Shown here one piece after another: positions 35,512 to 44,022 of a stretch of 64,000 bases of DNA. The notes beneath the pieces are model-generated. The model made no database searches. It saw only the letters and a list, made by a program, of their open reading frames with translations, and was not told the DNA's origin. The translations under genes and the position numbers were made by a program. How positions within the stretch are numbered: the stretch's first letter is position 1; each line of letters opens with the position of its first letter. The DNA comes from Flavobacteriaceae bacterium PS02337 (GTDB lineage Bacteria; Bacteroidota; Bacteroidia; Flavobacteriales; Flavobacteriaceae): contig JASCOE010000002.1 of NCBI GenBank assembly GCA_029959285.1, positions 248,001 to 312,000 of the forward strand. Reading direction: 5' to 3'.

Positions 35512-35838
35512 TTATTTCAAACTTAACTTATGCAAATCATCCAGCAATTCCATTTCTTCTTCTGGTAATAATTGTAGGGCGATTTCAAGTAAAGTCATAA
35601 CATTTACGCTATTATCTTTTGTAAAACTCGACAAACCATTTGCATCAGGATTGAGCAGAATAATACTTGCTTTTAGCAAATCTGAAACCATCATATTCAT
35701 TTCATTATAAGAAGAAACTTGTAACGGAATCGTAAACGAATTGCCTATTTTATTTTGTGGTTTCAGTTTAGCGAAATAATTTGTTTTAGACATTAATTCT
35801 AACGATTCTTCTACTCTTCCTTCATTTTGAATCTCCAT
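35512..35838 (-). CDS. Hypothetical protein, divergent from the XRE gene
   Basis: A 108-residue soluble protein, acidic toward the end (LLPEEEMELLDDLHKLSLK), no signal peptide, helices predicted through most of its length. I do not recognise the family. It is transcribed away from the helix-turn-helix gene at 35950 across a 111-base gap, an arrangement in which the regulator often controls both sides. Confidence 0.6.
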   Translation of the reverse strand: MEIQNEGRVEESLELMSKTNYFAKLKPQNKIGNSFTIPLQVSSYNEMNMMVSDLLKASIILLNPDANGLSSFTKDNSVNVMTLLEIALQLLPEEEMELLDDLHKLSLK

Positions 35839-35949
35839 TTTATATAAGATTTAATTTACAATTTTAAACAAATATAAAAAAAATCAGCGACATACAACCG
35901 ACTGTTTACATTCACTTAAAAACAATCGATTACTTGTAATTTCATTTCT

Positions 35950-36186
35950 ATGAAAAGAGAAAGAAAAAGCGAAATTCCAGAAGTCGTAAAAGAACTGGGA
36001 ATCAAGATAAAAGCAACAATTGAAGAAAAAAAATTCAAACAAAGAGAAGTTGCACATGATGCCGAAATGGATGTAGAAAGTTTAAGAAAATACATCAAAG
36101 GTTCGCAAGAAATGAAAATAAGCACTATGTTTAAAATCGCTCAAGCTTTAAAAATTCATCCAAGCGAATTAATTAAGGATTTGTAA
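35950..36186 (+). CDS. XRE-family helix-turn-helix regulator
   Basis: A 78-residue DNA-binding protein: basic N-terminus MKRERKSEIP, then a five-helix XRE/Cro domain with KFKQREVAHDAEMDVESLRK (HTH) and STMFKIAQALKIHPSELIKD. It is the size of a plasmid/phage-type repressor. Its stop overlaps the start of the next gene (TAATG), so they are coupled. Its probable target is the divergent promoter region 35839-35949, but no operator is evident. Confidence 0.88.
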   Translation: MKRERKSEIPEVVKELGIKIKATIEEKKFKQREVAHDAEMDVESLRKYIKGSQEMKISTMFKIAQALKIHPSELIKDL

Positions 36187-36515
36187 TGAAAAAGAAATTC
36201 ATATTCACAACATTCATTATTCTTTTAGGAATATGTTTTTCATTCAATTCTTGTAAAGAAAAAGATAAAAACAAAATTAAAATTACTGAAAGTCAAGCTT
36301 TAAAAATTGCTAAACGTTACGGCATTTCAGGAGATAATGTAGAGATATTTTTTAAAACCTATTACTACTCAAAAAGCAGTTTAGGCTATCAACAAGGAAA
36401 AAGAAAACTGTATTATTGGGATGTTTCTAAAAAATGTAATCATTGTCCTTTTATACAAATTGATGCCGTTACAGGAAATGTTTTTACTGAGGGCAAATAC
36501 AACTATGTACATTAG
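36186..36515 (+). CDS. Small lipoprotein with PepSY-like C-terminus
   Basis: A 109-residue protein with lipobox FNSC (C23). The mature part begins KEKDKNKIKITESQALKIAK; the end, YYWDVSKKCNHCPFIQIDAV followed by TGNVFTEG, resembles the PepSY-type beta-hairpin that finishes in D-A-x-T-G. A CNHC pair could be redox active or metal binding. It is translationally coupled to the XRE gene, so it may be controlled together with it. Confidence 0.7.
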   Translation: MKKKFIFTTFIILLGICFSFNSCKEKDKNKIKITESQALKIAKRYGISGDNVEIFFKTYYYSKSSLGYQQGKRKLYYWDVSKKCNHCPFIQIDAVTGNVFTEGKYNYVH

Positions 36516-36548
36516 CTCGACAAACACTAAGCAAAATAATATCTCCAA

Positions 36549-36787
36549 ATGGATTTTATAGAAATAATATCTGGTCAATTTATTCTCGAGTTTTTGGGAG
36601 CTTCAGTTCGATTTCTCTATTTCAACTTATCCACTTTACTAAACAACGACGATTTTAGAACATTTTCAAGTTTTTGGTCTCCAAACGCAAGTAAAAAGAA
36701 AAAAGAAGAAAACGATCAACTAAACAATTTGTTGGTGTCATTTTTTTTTGTGCTTTGATATTTGCATTCATTATCTTTAATGTCTAA
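36549..36787 (+). pseudogene. Small membrane protein, probably frameshifted at T9
   Basis: The open frame of 69 codons ends just after a run of nine T (36741-36749). If the run had ten T, the frame would go on as SFFFCALIFAFIIFNV and stop at 36785-36787, giving an ~80-residue protein with a normal C-terminal membrane helix. The N-terminal part is MDFIEIISGQFILEFLGASV and the middle is lysine-rich (ASKKKKEENDQLN). A single-base slip, phase variation or a sequencing error would explain it. The family is unknown. Confidence 0.5.
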
Positions 36788-36821
36788 TGCTAATTATTAC
36801 TTTTAACACACTTCTATAAAA

Positions 36822-37619
36822 ATGAAGACTTATTTTGTTGACTCATTTACGAATGAAAAATTTAAAGGAAATCCAGCTGCGGTTTGTCTTCCAGAAAAAG
36901 ATTTAGACTCAGAAACGATGCAAAGAATTGCCGCCGAAATTGGTTTTTCGGAAACAGCTTTTATAAAACAAATAAAAGAGAATACGTATAGCATTCGGTT
37001 TTTTAGTCCAAAAACTGAAATTCCGTTATGCGGGCACGCGACTTTGGCTTCTTCAAAAATCGTTTTCAATACCACTACATTTGAAAGCATAACATTTATA
37101 AACTGCAATAATGTGGAGTTATTTATTGAAAAAGAAGCGCATAAAATCAAAATGCAGTTTCCTGTTTATGAAACCGAACCGATAGAAGTCCCTCAAAAAC
37201 TAATCGACGCATTGGGAATTGCTGAAACGAAAGCAAAAAGATACAGCGTAAACAATAAAATAATTTTACTCGAAATTGAAAGCGCAAGTGAATTAGCAAA
37301 TTTAAAACCTGATTTTACCGCCTTAATCAATTCGCATACCGGAATAAGTGGCGTTTTGGTAACCGCTCTTTCCGATACCGAAAATTTTGATTTTCATTAC
37401 CGTTATTTCTGGCCGTGGGCAGGAACGAATGAAGATCCTGTAACGGGCGGAGTTCAAACTTTTTTGACAAAATATTGGGCAACAAAACTCAACAAAACAA
37501 AGTTTAATGCTTTTCAATCTTCATTGAGAACGGGAACTATGAGCACCGAACTTGTAGACGACAAAGTGTATATTCTTGGCGAAGCGGTAATTGTTTTAGA
37601 AGGTAATTTTATTTTATAA
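36822..37619 (+). CDS. PhzF family protein
   Basis: A 265-residue protein of the PhzF/diaminopimelate epimerase-like fold. The start is VDSFTNEKFKGNPAAVC, and the catalytic Glu is E44 in GFSETAF. SIRFFSPKTEIPLCGHATLA and NEDPVTGGVQ are the other conserved blocks. Members isomerise small carbon compounds in phenazine and other pathways, but most, as here, stand alone and have unknown substrates. It is cytoplasmic. Confidence 0.9.
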   Translation: MKTYFVDSFTNEKFKGNPAAVCLPEKDLDSETMQRIAAEIGFSETAFIKQIKENTYSIRFFSPKTEIPLCGHATLASSKIVFNTTTFESITFINCNNVELFIEKEAHKIKMQFPVYETEPIEVPQKLIDALGIAETKAKRYSVNNKIILLEIESASELANLKPDFTALINSHTGISGVLVTALSDTENFDFHYRYFWPWAGTNEDPVTGGVQTFLTKYWATKLNKTKFNAFQSSLRTGTMSTELVDDKVYILGEAVIVLEGNFIL

Positions 37620-37809
37620 AAACATTTTATAGATAATCGGCAATTTATGAATCAGTTAAGGATTATTCCTAGTCAATAAATTGATCTTTTTTATAAAATA
37701 ATAATCGAAAGTTTAAAAATACCTTTTCCCGTAAAGAAATTGATTTTTAACCACTTACTTTTGAAACAGACTTTTTTCTTTTTTTTCAAAAAATTAATTT
37801 TTAAAACAA

Positions 37810-38238
37810 ATGAAACACTTAATTATCTTCTTTCTTTTAATTTCAAACTTCACTTTATCAGCACAATCCAATCAGATTTCGGGAGATTATTCTCGTACAC
37901 TTTCTGACGGAGAAAAATATATAATTGAATATAAATTGACGCTAAACCAAGATGGAACATTTGTATTTCATTCGTATTCAAAATTGCAAGGCGGAGTTCC
38001 GCCCGAAACCAACCAATATGGAAAAGGAAAATGGAGCGTAAAAGACAATCTCATTACTTTTTCGGCAAATAAAAATGAAGATTTTGATGCAAAAAATACT
38101 TTAGATTTTAATAATTCGAAAGCTAGATTTGTAACTAAAAATCCGAGAGATAAAAGCGATAAAGTTGTAAAAACGAAACTTCAATTTTTAGAATCTGAAA
38201 TTTTTTGGATGAAGAGAATTGATATATTTAAGATTTAA
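37810..38238 (+). CDS. Secreted hypothetical protein, lipocalin-like
   Basis: A 142-residue protein with a signal peptide (cleavage near LSAQS). The mature part has the beta-barrel rhythm seen in lipocalin-like proteins of Bacteroidota (KLTLNQDGTFVFHSYSK, then YGKGKWSVKDNLITFSANK). No named family was identified. The next gene starts 11 bases after its stop, so the two probably form an operon. Confidence 0.65.
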   Translation: MKHLIIFFLLISNFTLSAQSNQISGDYSRTLSDGEKYIIEYKLTLNQDGTFVFHSYSKLQGGVPPETNQYGKGKWSVKDNLITFSANKNEDFDAKNTLDFNNSKARFVTKNPRDKSDKVVKTKLQFLESEIFWMKRIDIFKI

Positions 38239-38248
38239 TAAAAAATCT

Positions 38249-38779
38249 ATGATTGGATTTTTTATGCGTAAGTTTTTTTATAAAAAACTTTCTTCTGAAT
38301 TAACCGAAATAAAAATCACTTCACATGGTTTTTCTTTGCATCAATCTTTTGGTGCAAAACCTAAAACATATGATTGGAAAGAGATATCGGATATTCATTT
38401 TTCTAAAGATAACGAAGAAGTAATTATTCAAAATCTAGAAAAGTCTATTATTCTAAAAAACAATTTTATTGGTTGGTATGAGTTTATTCAAAATATACCG
38501 CCGAATTTTACAAATTTTGACTTTCAATACGTTAGAACTTTTATGAATGCTTTATTGCCCTGTGAAATTTGCGGTATTATCGCTGTAAAAGAAAATAAAT
38601 GTCTTGTTTGTGAAAATAATGCATGGAATAATGAAACTGCCGATTATAAAGCAGAATATTTAAAAGCAAAGCAACTAGATTTATTTTCTTCATTGCTGCA
38701 AGATGGTAAAGAAATAAAACAACATGCTGAACCCGAACATGGTTTTCAAGCAGATAAAAACTGGAAATTATATATTTAA
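38249..38779 (+). CDS. Hypothetical protein with zinc-ribbon motif
   Basis: A 176-residue protein if started at the ATG at 38249; an upstream in-frame TTG overlaps the previous gene and the next ATG at 38264 (MRKFFYKKLSSEL) is equally possible. The N-terminal half (about 20-90) resembles a PH-like domain (WKEISDIHFSKDNEEVIIQN). CEICG and CLVCEN, 11 residues apart, form a probable zinc ribbon. Role unknown. Confidence 0.6.
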   Translation: MIGFFMRKFFYKKLSSELTEIKITSHGFSLHQSFGAKPKTYDWKEISDIHFSKDNEEVIIQNLEKSIILKNNFIGWYEFIQNIPPNFTNFDFQYVRTFMNALLPCEICGIIAVKENKCLVCENNAWNNETADYKAEYLKAKQLDLFSSLLQDGKEIKQHAEPEHGFQADKNWKLYI

Positions 38780-38796
38780 TTTTCTCTCATTACGCA

Positions 38797-38821
38797 TCCT
38801 TCGACTTCGCTCAGGAAGACA
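38797..38821. repeat. Dispersed TTCGACTTCGCTCAG repeat
   Basis: This is nearly the same as the sequence within icmF (6223-6246) and inverted at 21375-21397. It lies between the zinc-ribbon gene and topB. Confidence 0.6.
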
Positions 38822-38963
38822 TAAAATGAGGATAAATCTAGAATTATTAGAAAAACAAAAGCTTAGTAACTACTGTGAAAAACTTTGTGCCTTTGTTCCT
38901 CTCAACCTTTGCTCCTTTCTTATAAAAATTCCCTAATTTCGCTCTTTAATAAGAAATGAAAGA

Positions 38964-41261
38964 ATGAAGGTCTGTATTGCTGAGAAACCAAGTGTAGCAC
39001 GTGAAATCGCATCCGTTTTGGGCGCCAATACCAAACACGACGGATATTACGAAGGCAATGGTTATGCAGTAACCTATACTTTTGGGCATTTATGCACCTT
39101 AAAAGAACCCAACGATTACAGACCACATTGGAAAAGCTGGGATTTGAACAATCTTCCGATGCTTCCTGAGAAATTTGAAACAAAAGTGGTTCAGAATTCG
39201 GGAATTCAAAAACAATTTAAAATCATAAAAAGTCTTTTCGACAAAGCCGAAGTGGTGATAAACTGCGGGGATGCTGGACAGGAAGGAGAATTGATTCAGC
39301 GCTGGGTCATGAACGAAGCGCATTATAAAGGAGAAATTCAGCGTTTATGGATTTCATCTTTGACAACTGAAGCGATTAAAGAGGGTTTTGAAAACTTAAA
39401 ACCATCTGCAAACTACGATAATTTATATTACGCAGGATTTTCTAGAGCAATTGGAGATTGGCTTTTAGGAATGAATGCGACGCGTTTATATACCGTAAAA
39501 CATGGTGGCTACAAACAAGTTTTGTCTATCGGACGCGTGCAAACGCCAACGTTGGCAATGGTTGTAGATCGTTTTAGAGAAATCGAAAACTTTAAACCTC
39601 AACCCTATTGGGAATTGCAGACTTTATATAGAGAAACGCTTTTTAGTTATGAAGAAGGTCGTTTCTTGAAAAAAGAAGATGGAGAAATCTTAGCTGAAAA
39701 AGTAAAAGAAAGCGATTTCGAAATTGTTTCTGTTGACAAAAAGAACGGAAATGAATACGCACCAAAGCTTTTCGACTTAACTGGTTTACAGGTGTATTGC
39801 AATCAAAAGTTTGGGTTTTCGGCAGAAGAAACGCTGAAAATTGCACAGACTTTATACGAACAAAAAGTAATTACATATCCCAGAGTAGATACGACTTTTT
39901 TACCGAATGATATTTACCCGAAAGTACAGGGAATTCTGCAAAAATTAAGCAATTACGCCGAATTAACGCAGCCTGTTTTAGAGAAAAAAATCAAGAAATC
40001 GCCAAAGGTTTTCAATGATAAAAAAGTTACCGATCACCACGCGATTATTCCGACTGGAGTTCAAAATAATTTAGCGCACAATCAGCAGCAAGTTTACGAT
40101 ATTATTACAAGACGCTTTATTGCCGTTTTTTATGATGATTGTTTGGTTGCGAATACTACAGTAATTGGAAAAGCCGCAGATGTGACTTTTAAAGCAACGG
40201 GAAAAGAAATCTTAAAAAAAGGTTTTAGAGTAGTTTTTGAAGATCCGAATGCGAAAGAAAAAGAACCGGATTTACTGCCGAGTTTTGTGGTGGGCGAAAA
40301 AGGTCCGCACGAACCTTCTTTCCTTCAAAAAGAAACCAAACCACCCAATCAGTTTACAGAAGCAACTTTATTGCGTGCGATGGAAACCGCTGGAAAACAA
40401 GTTGATGATGAAGATTTACGCGAATTGATGAAAGAAAATGGAATCGGACGTCCGTCAACGCGTGCAAATATTATCGAAACACTTTTCAAACGTCAATATA
40501 TTGTTCGAAATAAAAAACAAGTTTTACCGACTTTAACTGGAATTCAATTGATTGATACGATTCAGAATGAATTGGTTAAATCGGCTGAACTTACCGGAAC
40601 TTGGGAAAAACAATTGAAAGATATTGAAAAAGGGACTTTTACCGCTGCAGCTTTCATCCGAAACATGAAAAGCATGGTTGAAGCTTTGGTTTATGAAGTA
40701 CGAAGCGAAACCAAACACGCAAATATTTCGCACGCCGCATCTATTCAAAAGCCTGTTGTAAAAGCAGAAAAAAAGAAAGCCAGTGGAATTTCGGCAGAAA
40801 CCTGTCCGAAATGTCAAAAAGGAAATCTAATAAAAGGGAAATCGGCTTTTGGATGCAGTGAATATAAATCGGGTTGCGATTTCGTTTTGCCGTTTGTTTT
40901 TCATGATAAAAAAATTACAGAAAGTCAATATTTACGATTGGTTCAAAAAGGCTCAACGGTAAACATAAAAGGCTTTAAAATTGATTCTGGAACTACAGAA
41001 GGTTTAATTCGTTTTGAGGAAAACTATAAACTGAAATTAGAACCAAAGAAAACCGAAAAGAAATCGATAGTCAAAGAAAGTTCGGATGAATTGGTTTGTC
41101 CAAAATGTAAAAAAGGAACGATTCTGAAAGGCAAAACAGCATACGGTTGCGCTGAATATAAATCGGGTTGTGATTTTAAAGTAACTTTTGATGAAGTTCG
41201 AGCAAAATTGCAAGATCAAAAACCAACAAAGGAATTGGTTTATTCTATACTTTGCGGATAA
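38964..41261 (+). CDS. topB: DNA topoisomerase III with duplicated C-terminal zinc modules
   Basis: A 765-residue type IA topoisomerase that relaxes and decatenates DNA through a single-strand break. The TOPRIM domain starts at MKVCIAEKPSVAREI, and NCGDAGQEGELIQRW carries the acidic metal site. The catalytic tyrosine is Y305 in VITYPRVDTTFLP. RPSTRANIIETL is a further family motif. After residue 610 there are two near-identical modules, CPKCQKGNLIKGKSAFGCSE and CPKCKKGTILKGKTAYGCAE, each with a C-x2-C...C...C zinc ribbon and a C-terminal beta part. The length is larger than E. coli TopB because of these modules. Confidence 0.93.
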   Translation: MKVCIAEKPSVAREIASVLGANTKHDGYYEGNGYAVTYTFGHLCTLKEPNDYRPHWKSWDLNNLPMLPEKFETKVVQNSGIQKQFKIIKSLFDKAEVVINCGDAGQEGELIQRWVMNEAHYKGEIQRLWISSLTTEAIKEGFENLKPSANYDNLYYAGFSRAIGDWLLGMNATRLYTVKHGGYKQVLSIGRVQTPTLAMVVDRFREIENFKPQPYWELQTLYRETLFSYEEGRFLKKEDGEILAEKVKESDFEIVSVDKKNGNEYAPKLFDLTGLQVYCNQKFGFSAEETLKIAQTLYEQKVITYPRVDTTFLPNDIYPKVQGILQKLSNYAELTQPVLEKKIKKSPKVFNDKKVTDHHAIIPTGVQNNLAHNQQQVYDIITRRFIAVFYDDCLVANTTVIGKAADVTFKATGKEILKKGFRVVFEDPNAKEKEPDLLPSFVVGEKGPHEPSFLQKETKPPNQFTEATLLRAMETAGKQVDDEDLRELMKENGIGRPSTRANIIETLFKRQYIVRNKKQVLPTLTGIQLIDTIQNELVKSAELTGTWEKQLKDIEKGTFTAAAFIRNMKSMVEALVYEVRSETKHANISHAASIQKPVVKAEKKKASGISAETCPKCQKGNLIKGKSAFGCSEYKSGCDFVLPFVFHDKKITESQYLRLVQKGSTVNIKGFKIDSGTTEGLIRFEENYKLKLEPKKTEKKSIVKESSDELVCPKCKKGTILKGKTAYGCAEYKSGCDFKVTFDEVRAKLQDQKPTKELVYSILCG

Positions 41262-41324
41262 AGTTATAAATTATAAATTATGAAGTATGAGTTATGAGTT
41301 TATAGATTGGAACTTAAGTTTTAA

Positions 41325-41372
41325 AATTCATAATTCATAATTCATAATTCATAATTCATAATTCATAATTCT
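41325..41372. repeat. Tandem 7-bp repeat (AATTCAT)
   Basis: About seven units of AATTCAT run from 41325 to 41372, in the gap between topB and the DUF6265 gene. Partly complementary AT-rich sequence (TTATAAATTATAAATTATGA) lies 55 bases upstream. It is a simple repeat and likely variable in copy number. Confidence 0.8.
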
Positions 41373-41407
41373 TTTCATACTTTAGTACAATCAAAAACCT
41401 ATAAAAT

Positions 41408-41884
41408 ATGTTTCAGAAAATTACCCTTATCGCACTTATAATCGCTTTCGTTTCTTGCCAGAAAAAAGAAACCGTTGAAAAAGACAAAATCAAAACAGCC
41501 GACTGGTTAATTGGAAACTGGGAAAATACAACTCCCGATGGTGTTTTATCTGAAAACTGGCAAAAGTTAAACGACAGTACTTTTAGCGCTTCTTCTTATT
41601 TTATTAAAGGAAAAGACACTTTACATTTTGAAACTATTGTTTTGGCTCAATTAGGCGAAACTTTGACTTATAAAGCAACTGTAAAAGGTCAAAACGATGA
41701 CAAACCTGTTTTCTTCCCATCTACTTCTGAATCGGATCAAAAGTTAGTTTTTGAAAATGCTAAACACGATTATCCTCAAAAAATCACGTATACAAAAGGT
41801 GCTAATAATACTTTGACAGCCGAAATTTCTGGAAATTTGAATGGAAAACCAAGTTCGGAAAAGTTTGTGATGACGAAGAAGTAA
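41408..41884 (+). CDS. DUF6265-like lipoprotein
   Basis: A 158-residue lipoprotein with lipobox FVSC (C17). DWLIGNWENTTPDGVLSENW and LNDSTFSASSYFIKGKDTL match the beta-barrel DUF6265 pattern, and the later FENAKHDYPQKITY also fits. Function unknown; an exported lipocalin-like protein. Two small genes follow on the same strand, the first only 12 bases away. Confidence 0.8.
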   Translation: MFQKITLIALIIAFVSCQKKETVEKDKIKTADWLIGNWENTTPDGVLSENWQKLNDSTFSASSYFIKGKDTLHFETIVLAQLGETLTYKATVKGQNDDKPVFFPSTSESDQKLVFENAKHDYPQKITYTKGANNTLTAEISGNLNGKPSSEKFVMTKK

Positions 41885-41896
41885 ATTGTTTTTTGA

Positions 41897-42247
41897 ATGT
41901 TTACAATTGTCCTTTCTTTTTTCGGTATTATTATCGTATTGAATATTATTTTGTATATAAAGTATTCGATTGTTCCAAAATCATTTGTACCACTTGAAAG
42001 CAATATAATTCGCTTTGAAGAAAGGATAAAATGGCGTGATGTTACAGGAAGTCCAAGCAATCCAGAAGTATCACCAACTTACTATGTTCCAATTATAGAA
42101 TATACTTTTAATGATAAAAAATATATTTATGAGGGTAAGCTTCCGATAACCTTTGCAACTTATAATTTCAATCGCAAAATAGTATTATACATTAATCCCA
42201 AAAAACCATCTGATGTCAGACATAAACTTAAAGGATATTGGGAGTGA
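41897..42247 (+). CDS. DUF3592-like membrane protein
   Basis: A 116-residue protein with one N-terminal membrane helix (IVLSFFGIIIVLNIILYIKY) and a small beta domain. SPTYYVPIIEYTFNDKKYIY and KIVLYINPKKPSDVR follow the DUF3592 layout. Its end overlaps the next ORF by 35 bases. Role unknown. Confidence 0.7.
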   Translation: MFTIVLSFFGIIIVLNIILYIKYSIVPKSFVPLESNIIRFEERIKWRDVTGSPSNPEVSPTYYVPIIEYTFNDKKYIYEGKLPITFATYNFNRKIVLYINPKKPSDVRHKLKGYWE

Positions 42248-42581
42248 ATTAAATAGAGGCTATAGTAAGAATAATGAAATTCGCGCCTTTTTAATCAATC
42301 TAATTCAAAGCGGAACTACTTCTTTTATTTTTAGATATAATCGAATAGAACAATCAATGAACACCACTTTCGATTTTAGGTTTTATTGTATAGAAAATCA
42401 GGTTGAAAAAGAACTTTTCTACATTAATTGCAGCTCTACCAGAAAGACTTTGCTTTCTTTCTTGCAAATTCTTAATCATATTAATGAAAACTATAAAATT
42501 GATTTAGTAAATGAATTCGCAAATGATGGCTATTTTTATGATGACAAGAAGCAAGAAATTGTGCGATATATATATCCTTAA
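42213..42581 (+). CDS. Hypothetical protein
   Basis: A 122-residue soluble protein starting within the previous gene (MSDINLKDIGSELNRGYSK). It holds a central basic segment SFIFRYNRIEQSMNTTFDFR and an acidic end. No family recognised. The 35-base overlap suggests coupled translation. Confidence 0.55.
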   Translation: MSDINLKDIGSELNRGYSKNNEIRAFLINLIQSGTTSFIFRYNRIEQSMNTTFDFRFYCIENQVEKELFYINCSSTRKTLLSFLQILNHINENYKIDLVNEFANDGYFYDDKKQEIVRYIYP

Positions 42582-42610
42582 TTTTCAAAGGAAAGAGAAC
42601 TAAATATAAA

Positions 42611-42651
42611 AACCTTAGAACCTCAGCATCTCAGAACCTTAGCATCTTAAA
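42611..42651. repeat. Octameric TTCTAAG-type repeat
   Basis: Units in the CTTAGAAC/CTCAGCAT orientation lie between the hypothetical gene and the MFS gene, ending four bases before the latter's stop. Confidence 0.55.
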
Positions 42652-42654
42652 AGA

Positions 42655-43815
42655 CTACTCATTCTCCCCGATTTTATTCACCATAAAAATCATCATAATT
42701 CCTAAAAGCGCCATCACTAAAAATGCCCATTTCATACTAAGATATTCAGAAATAAAACCAACCATTGGCGGAACCAATAAGAATCCTAAATAACCAATTG
42801 TAGATATAGAAGTTAAGGCAGAACCGCTGCTTAATTTTGACGATCTTCCCGCAATACTAAATACGAGCGGAACAACGCAAGAAACCCCAAATCCGATTAA
42901 GACATAGCCAAAAATAGTCGGATACGCATACGGAAGAATAAAGCAAATTCCGAAACCTAAAGTGATTAAAATTCCGCTATACATCAGGATTTTTTTAGTT
43001 CCAAATTTCATTACGCCATAATCACCAAAAATGCGTCCTAACGTTACAGCAGAAGCAAAAAATACAAATGCGGCGCTGGTTAATTTTGGAGAAGCTTTTA
43101 ATATATTTTCGAAGTAAATTCCGCTCCAGTCGTACATCGTGTTTTCGCAAGCCATAGAAACAAAACAAATCAAAGCAAACTTTACAAGATTTTTTTCTGG
43201 CATTGAGAAAAACTTCTTCTTAACCGGAACTGGTTCATTATGAATACTCATTGGATAAAAACAAGCCGTAAGTGCCAGCATAAAAACACTAACTCCTAAT
43301 AAATGATGCGATGGCGCAATTTTCTGTGTCACCATTACATAACCCAAACCTGCTCCTGAAAAAACGGCAATACTCCAAACCGCGTGAAAACGCGTTATAA
43401 TTGATTTTGGATATAATTTCTGCACTTCTAACGATTGTGCATTAATCGATAAATTAAAAATATTTCGTGACGCTCCAAAAATTAAAAGTACAATAACCAA
43501 CTGCCAAACAAAAGCTACCAACCCTGGTAAAGACAGTACAATATTAAACATTATAGCTCCCAAAAGCATAATGTAACGACTGCTGTATTTGTTTAATAAT
43601 TTTCCTGTAAAAGGCATTGTAAGCATTAAACCAATCGGAAATGCGAATAAAACGGCTCCAAATTCTGCCTCAGATAAATGTAATTGTGCTTGTATATGCG
43701 GAATTCTAGAAACCCACGAAGAATATCCAAAACCAGAAAGAAAGAAAAAAACGGTGTTGGCAATTCGATATCCTCTTGGCGTATTTTGAATTTTTTTGAA
43801 GAAAGGTAAAATCAT
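42655..43815 (-). CDS. MFS transporter
   Basis: A 386-residue major facilitator protein with about 12 transmembrane helices and no periplasmic domains. The layout, with FFLSGFGYSSWVSRIPHIQAQ at the start and a conserved GKLLNKYSSRYIML loop, is close to the YbjJ-like group. Substrate unknown. A minus-strand TAATTTTG box lies 20-27 bases upstream of the start. Confidence 0.85.
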   Translation of the reverse strand: MILPFFKKIQNTPRGYRIANTVFFFLSGFGYSSWVSRIPHIQAQLHLSEAEFGAVLFAFPIGLMLTMPFTGKLLNKYSSRYIMLLGAIMFNIVLSLPGLVAFVWQLVIVLLIFGASRNIFNLSINAQSLEVQKLYPKSIITRFHAVWSIAVFSGAGLGYVMVTQKIAPSHHLLGVSVFMLALTACFYPMSIHNEPVPVKKKFFSMPEKNLVKFALICFVSMACENTMYDWSGIYFENILKASPKLTSAAFVFFASAVTLGRIFGDYGVMKFGTKKILMYSGILITLGFGICFILPYAYPTIFGYVLIGFGVSCVVPLVFSIAGRSSKLSSGSALTSISTIGYLGFLLVPPMVGFISEYLSMKWAFLVMALLGIMMIFMVNKIGENE

Positions 43816-43834
43816 GAAGTGTTTTTTCAGATTG

Positions 43835-43842
43835 CAAAATTA
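43835..43842 (-). promoter_or_regulatory. Probable -7 box of the MFS gene
   Basis: The minus strand reads TAATTTTG, a TAnnTTTG match. Confidence 0.5.
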
Positions 43843-43946
43843 AGGCTTTTTAAACTTTATCTTACTACAACTTCCTATAAGATTTTCTCTAAATCGCTCT
43901 GAAATCAACATTTAACAATTTCATTTATAAATGATAAAAATAATAA

Positions 43947-43976
43947 TTGTTAACGTTATTTTAATTTTTACATTTG
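43947..43976 (+). promoter_or_regulatory. Promoter of TonB receptor 1
   Basis: TTG at 43947-43949 and TACATTTG at 43969-43976 are separated by 19 bases, fitting the Bacteroidota -33/-7 promoter. Confidence 0.65.
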
Positions 43977-43990
43977 CACTGTTTTTATTT

Positions 43991-44001
43991 ATTCTAAATA
44001 A
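43991..44001 (+). promoter_or_regulatory. Shared operator-like motif ATTCTAAATAA, site 1
   Basis: It is 21 bases before the start of TonB receptor 1 and is repeated before the next receptor, the DUF4198 gene and, with GAATCT in place of ATTCT, the third receptor. It is possibly a Fur-like or other metal-regulator site. Confidence 0.5.
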
Positions 44002-44022
44002 AATTAATTATAAACCAATTAA

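Noticed and set aside
35512-36186. XRE gene and divergent gene considered as a toxin-antitoxin pair
   Set aside because: The two genes are divergent and not an operon, and the 108-residue protein shows no known toxin motif.
41325-41372. Seven copies of a 7-bp repeat considered as a CRISPR array or iteron origin
   Set aside because: The units are contiguous without spacers, far too short for CRISPR repeats, and no rep or cas gene is near. It is a simple tandem repeat.
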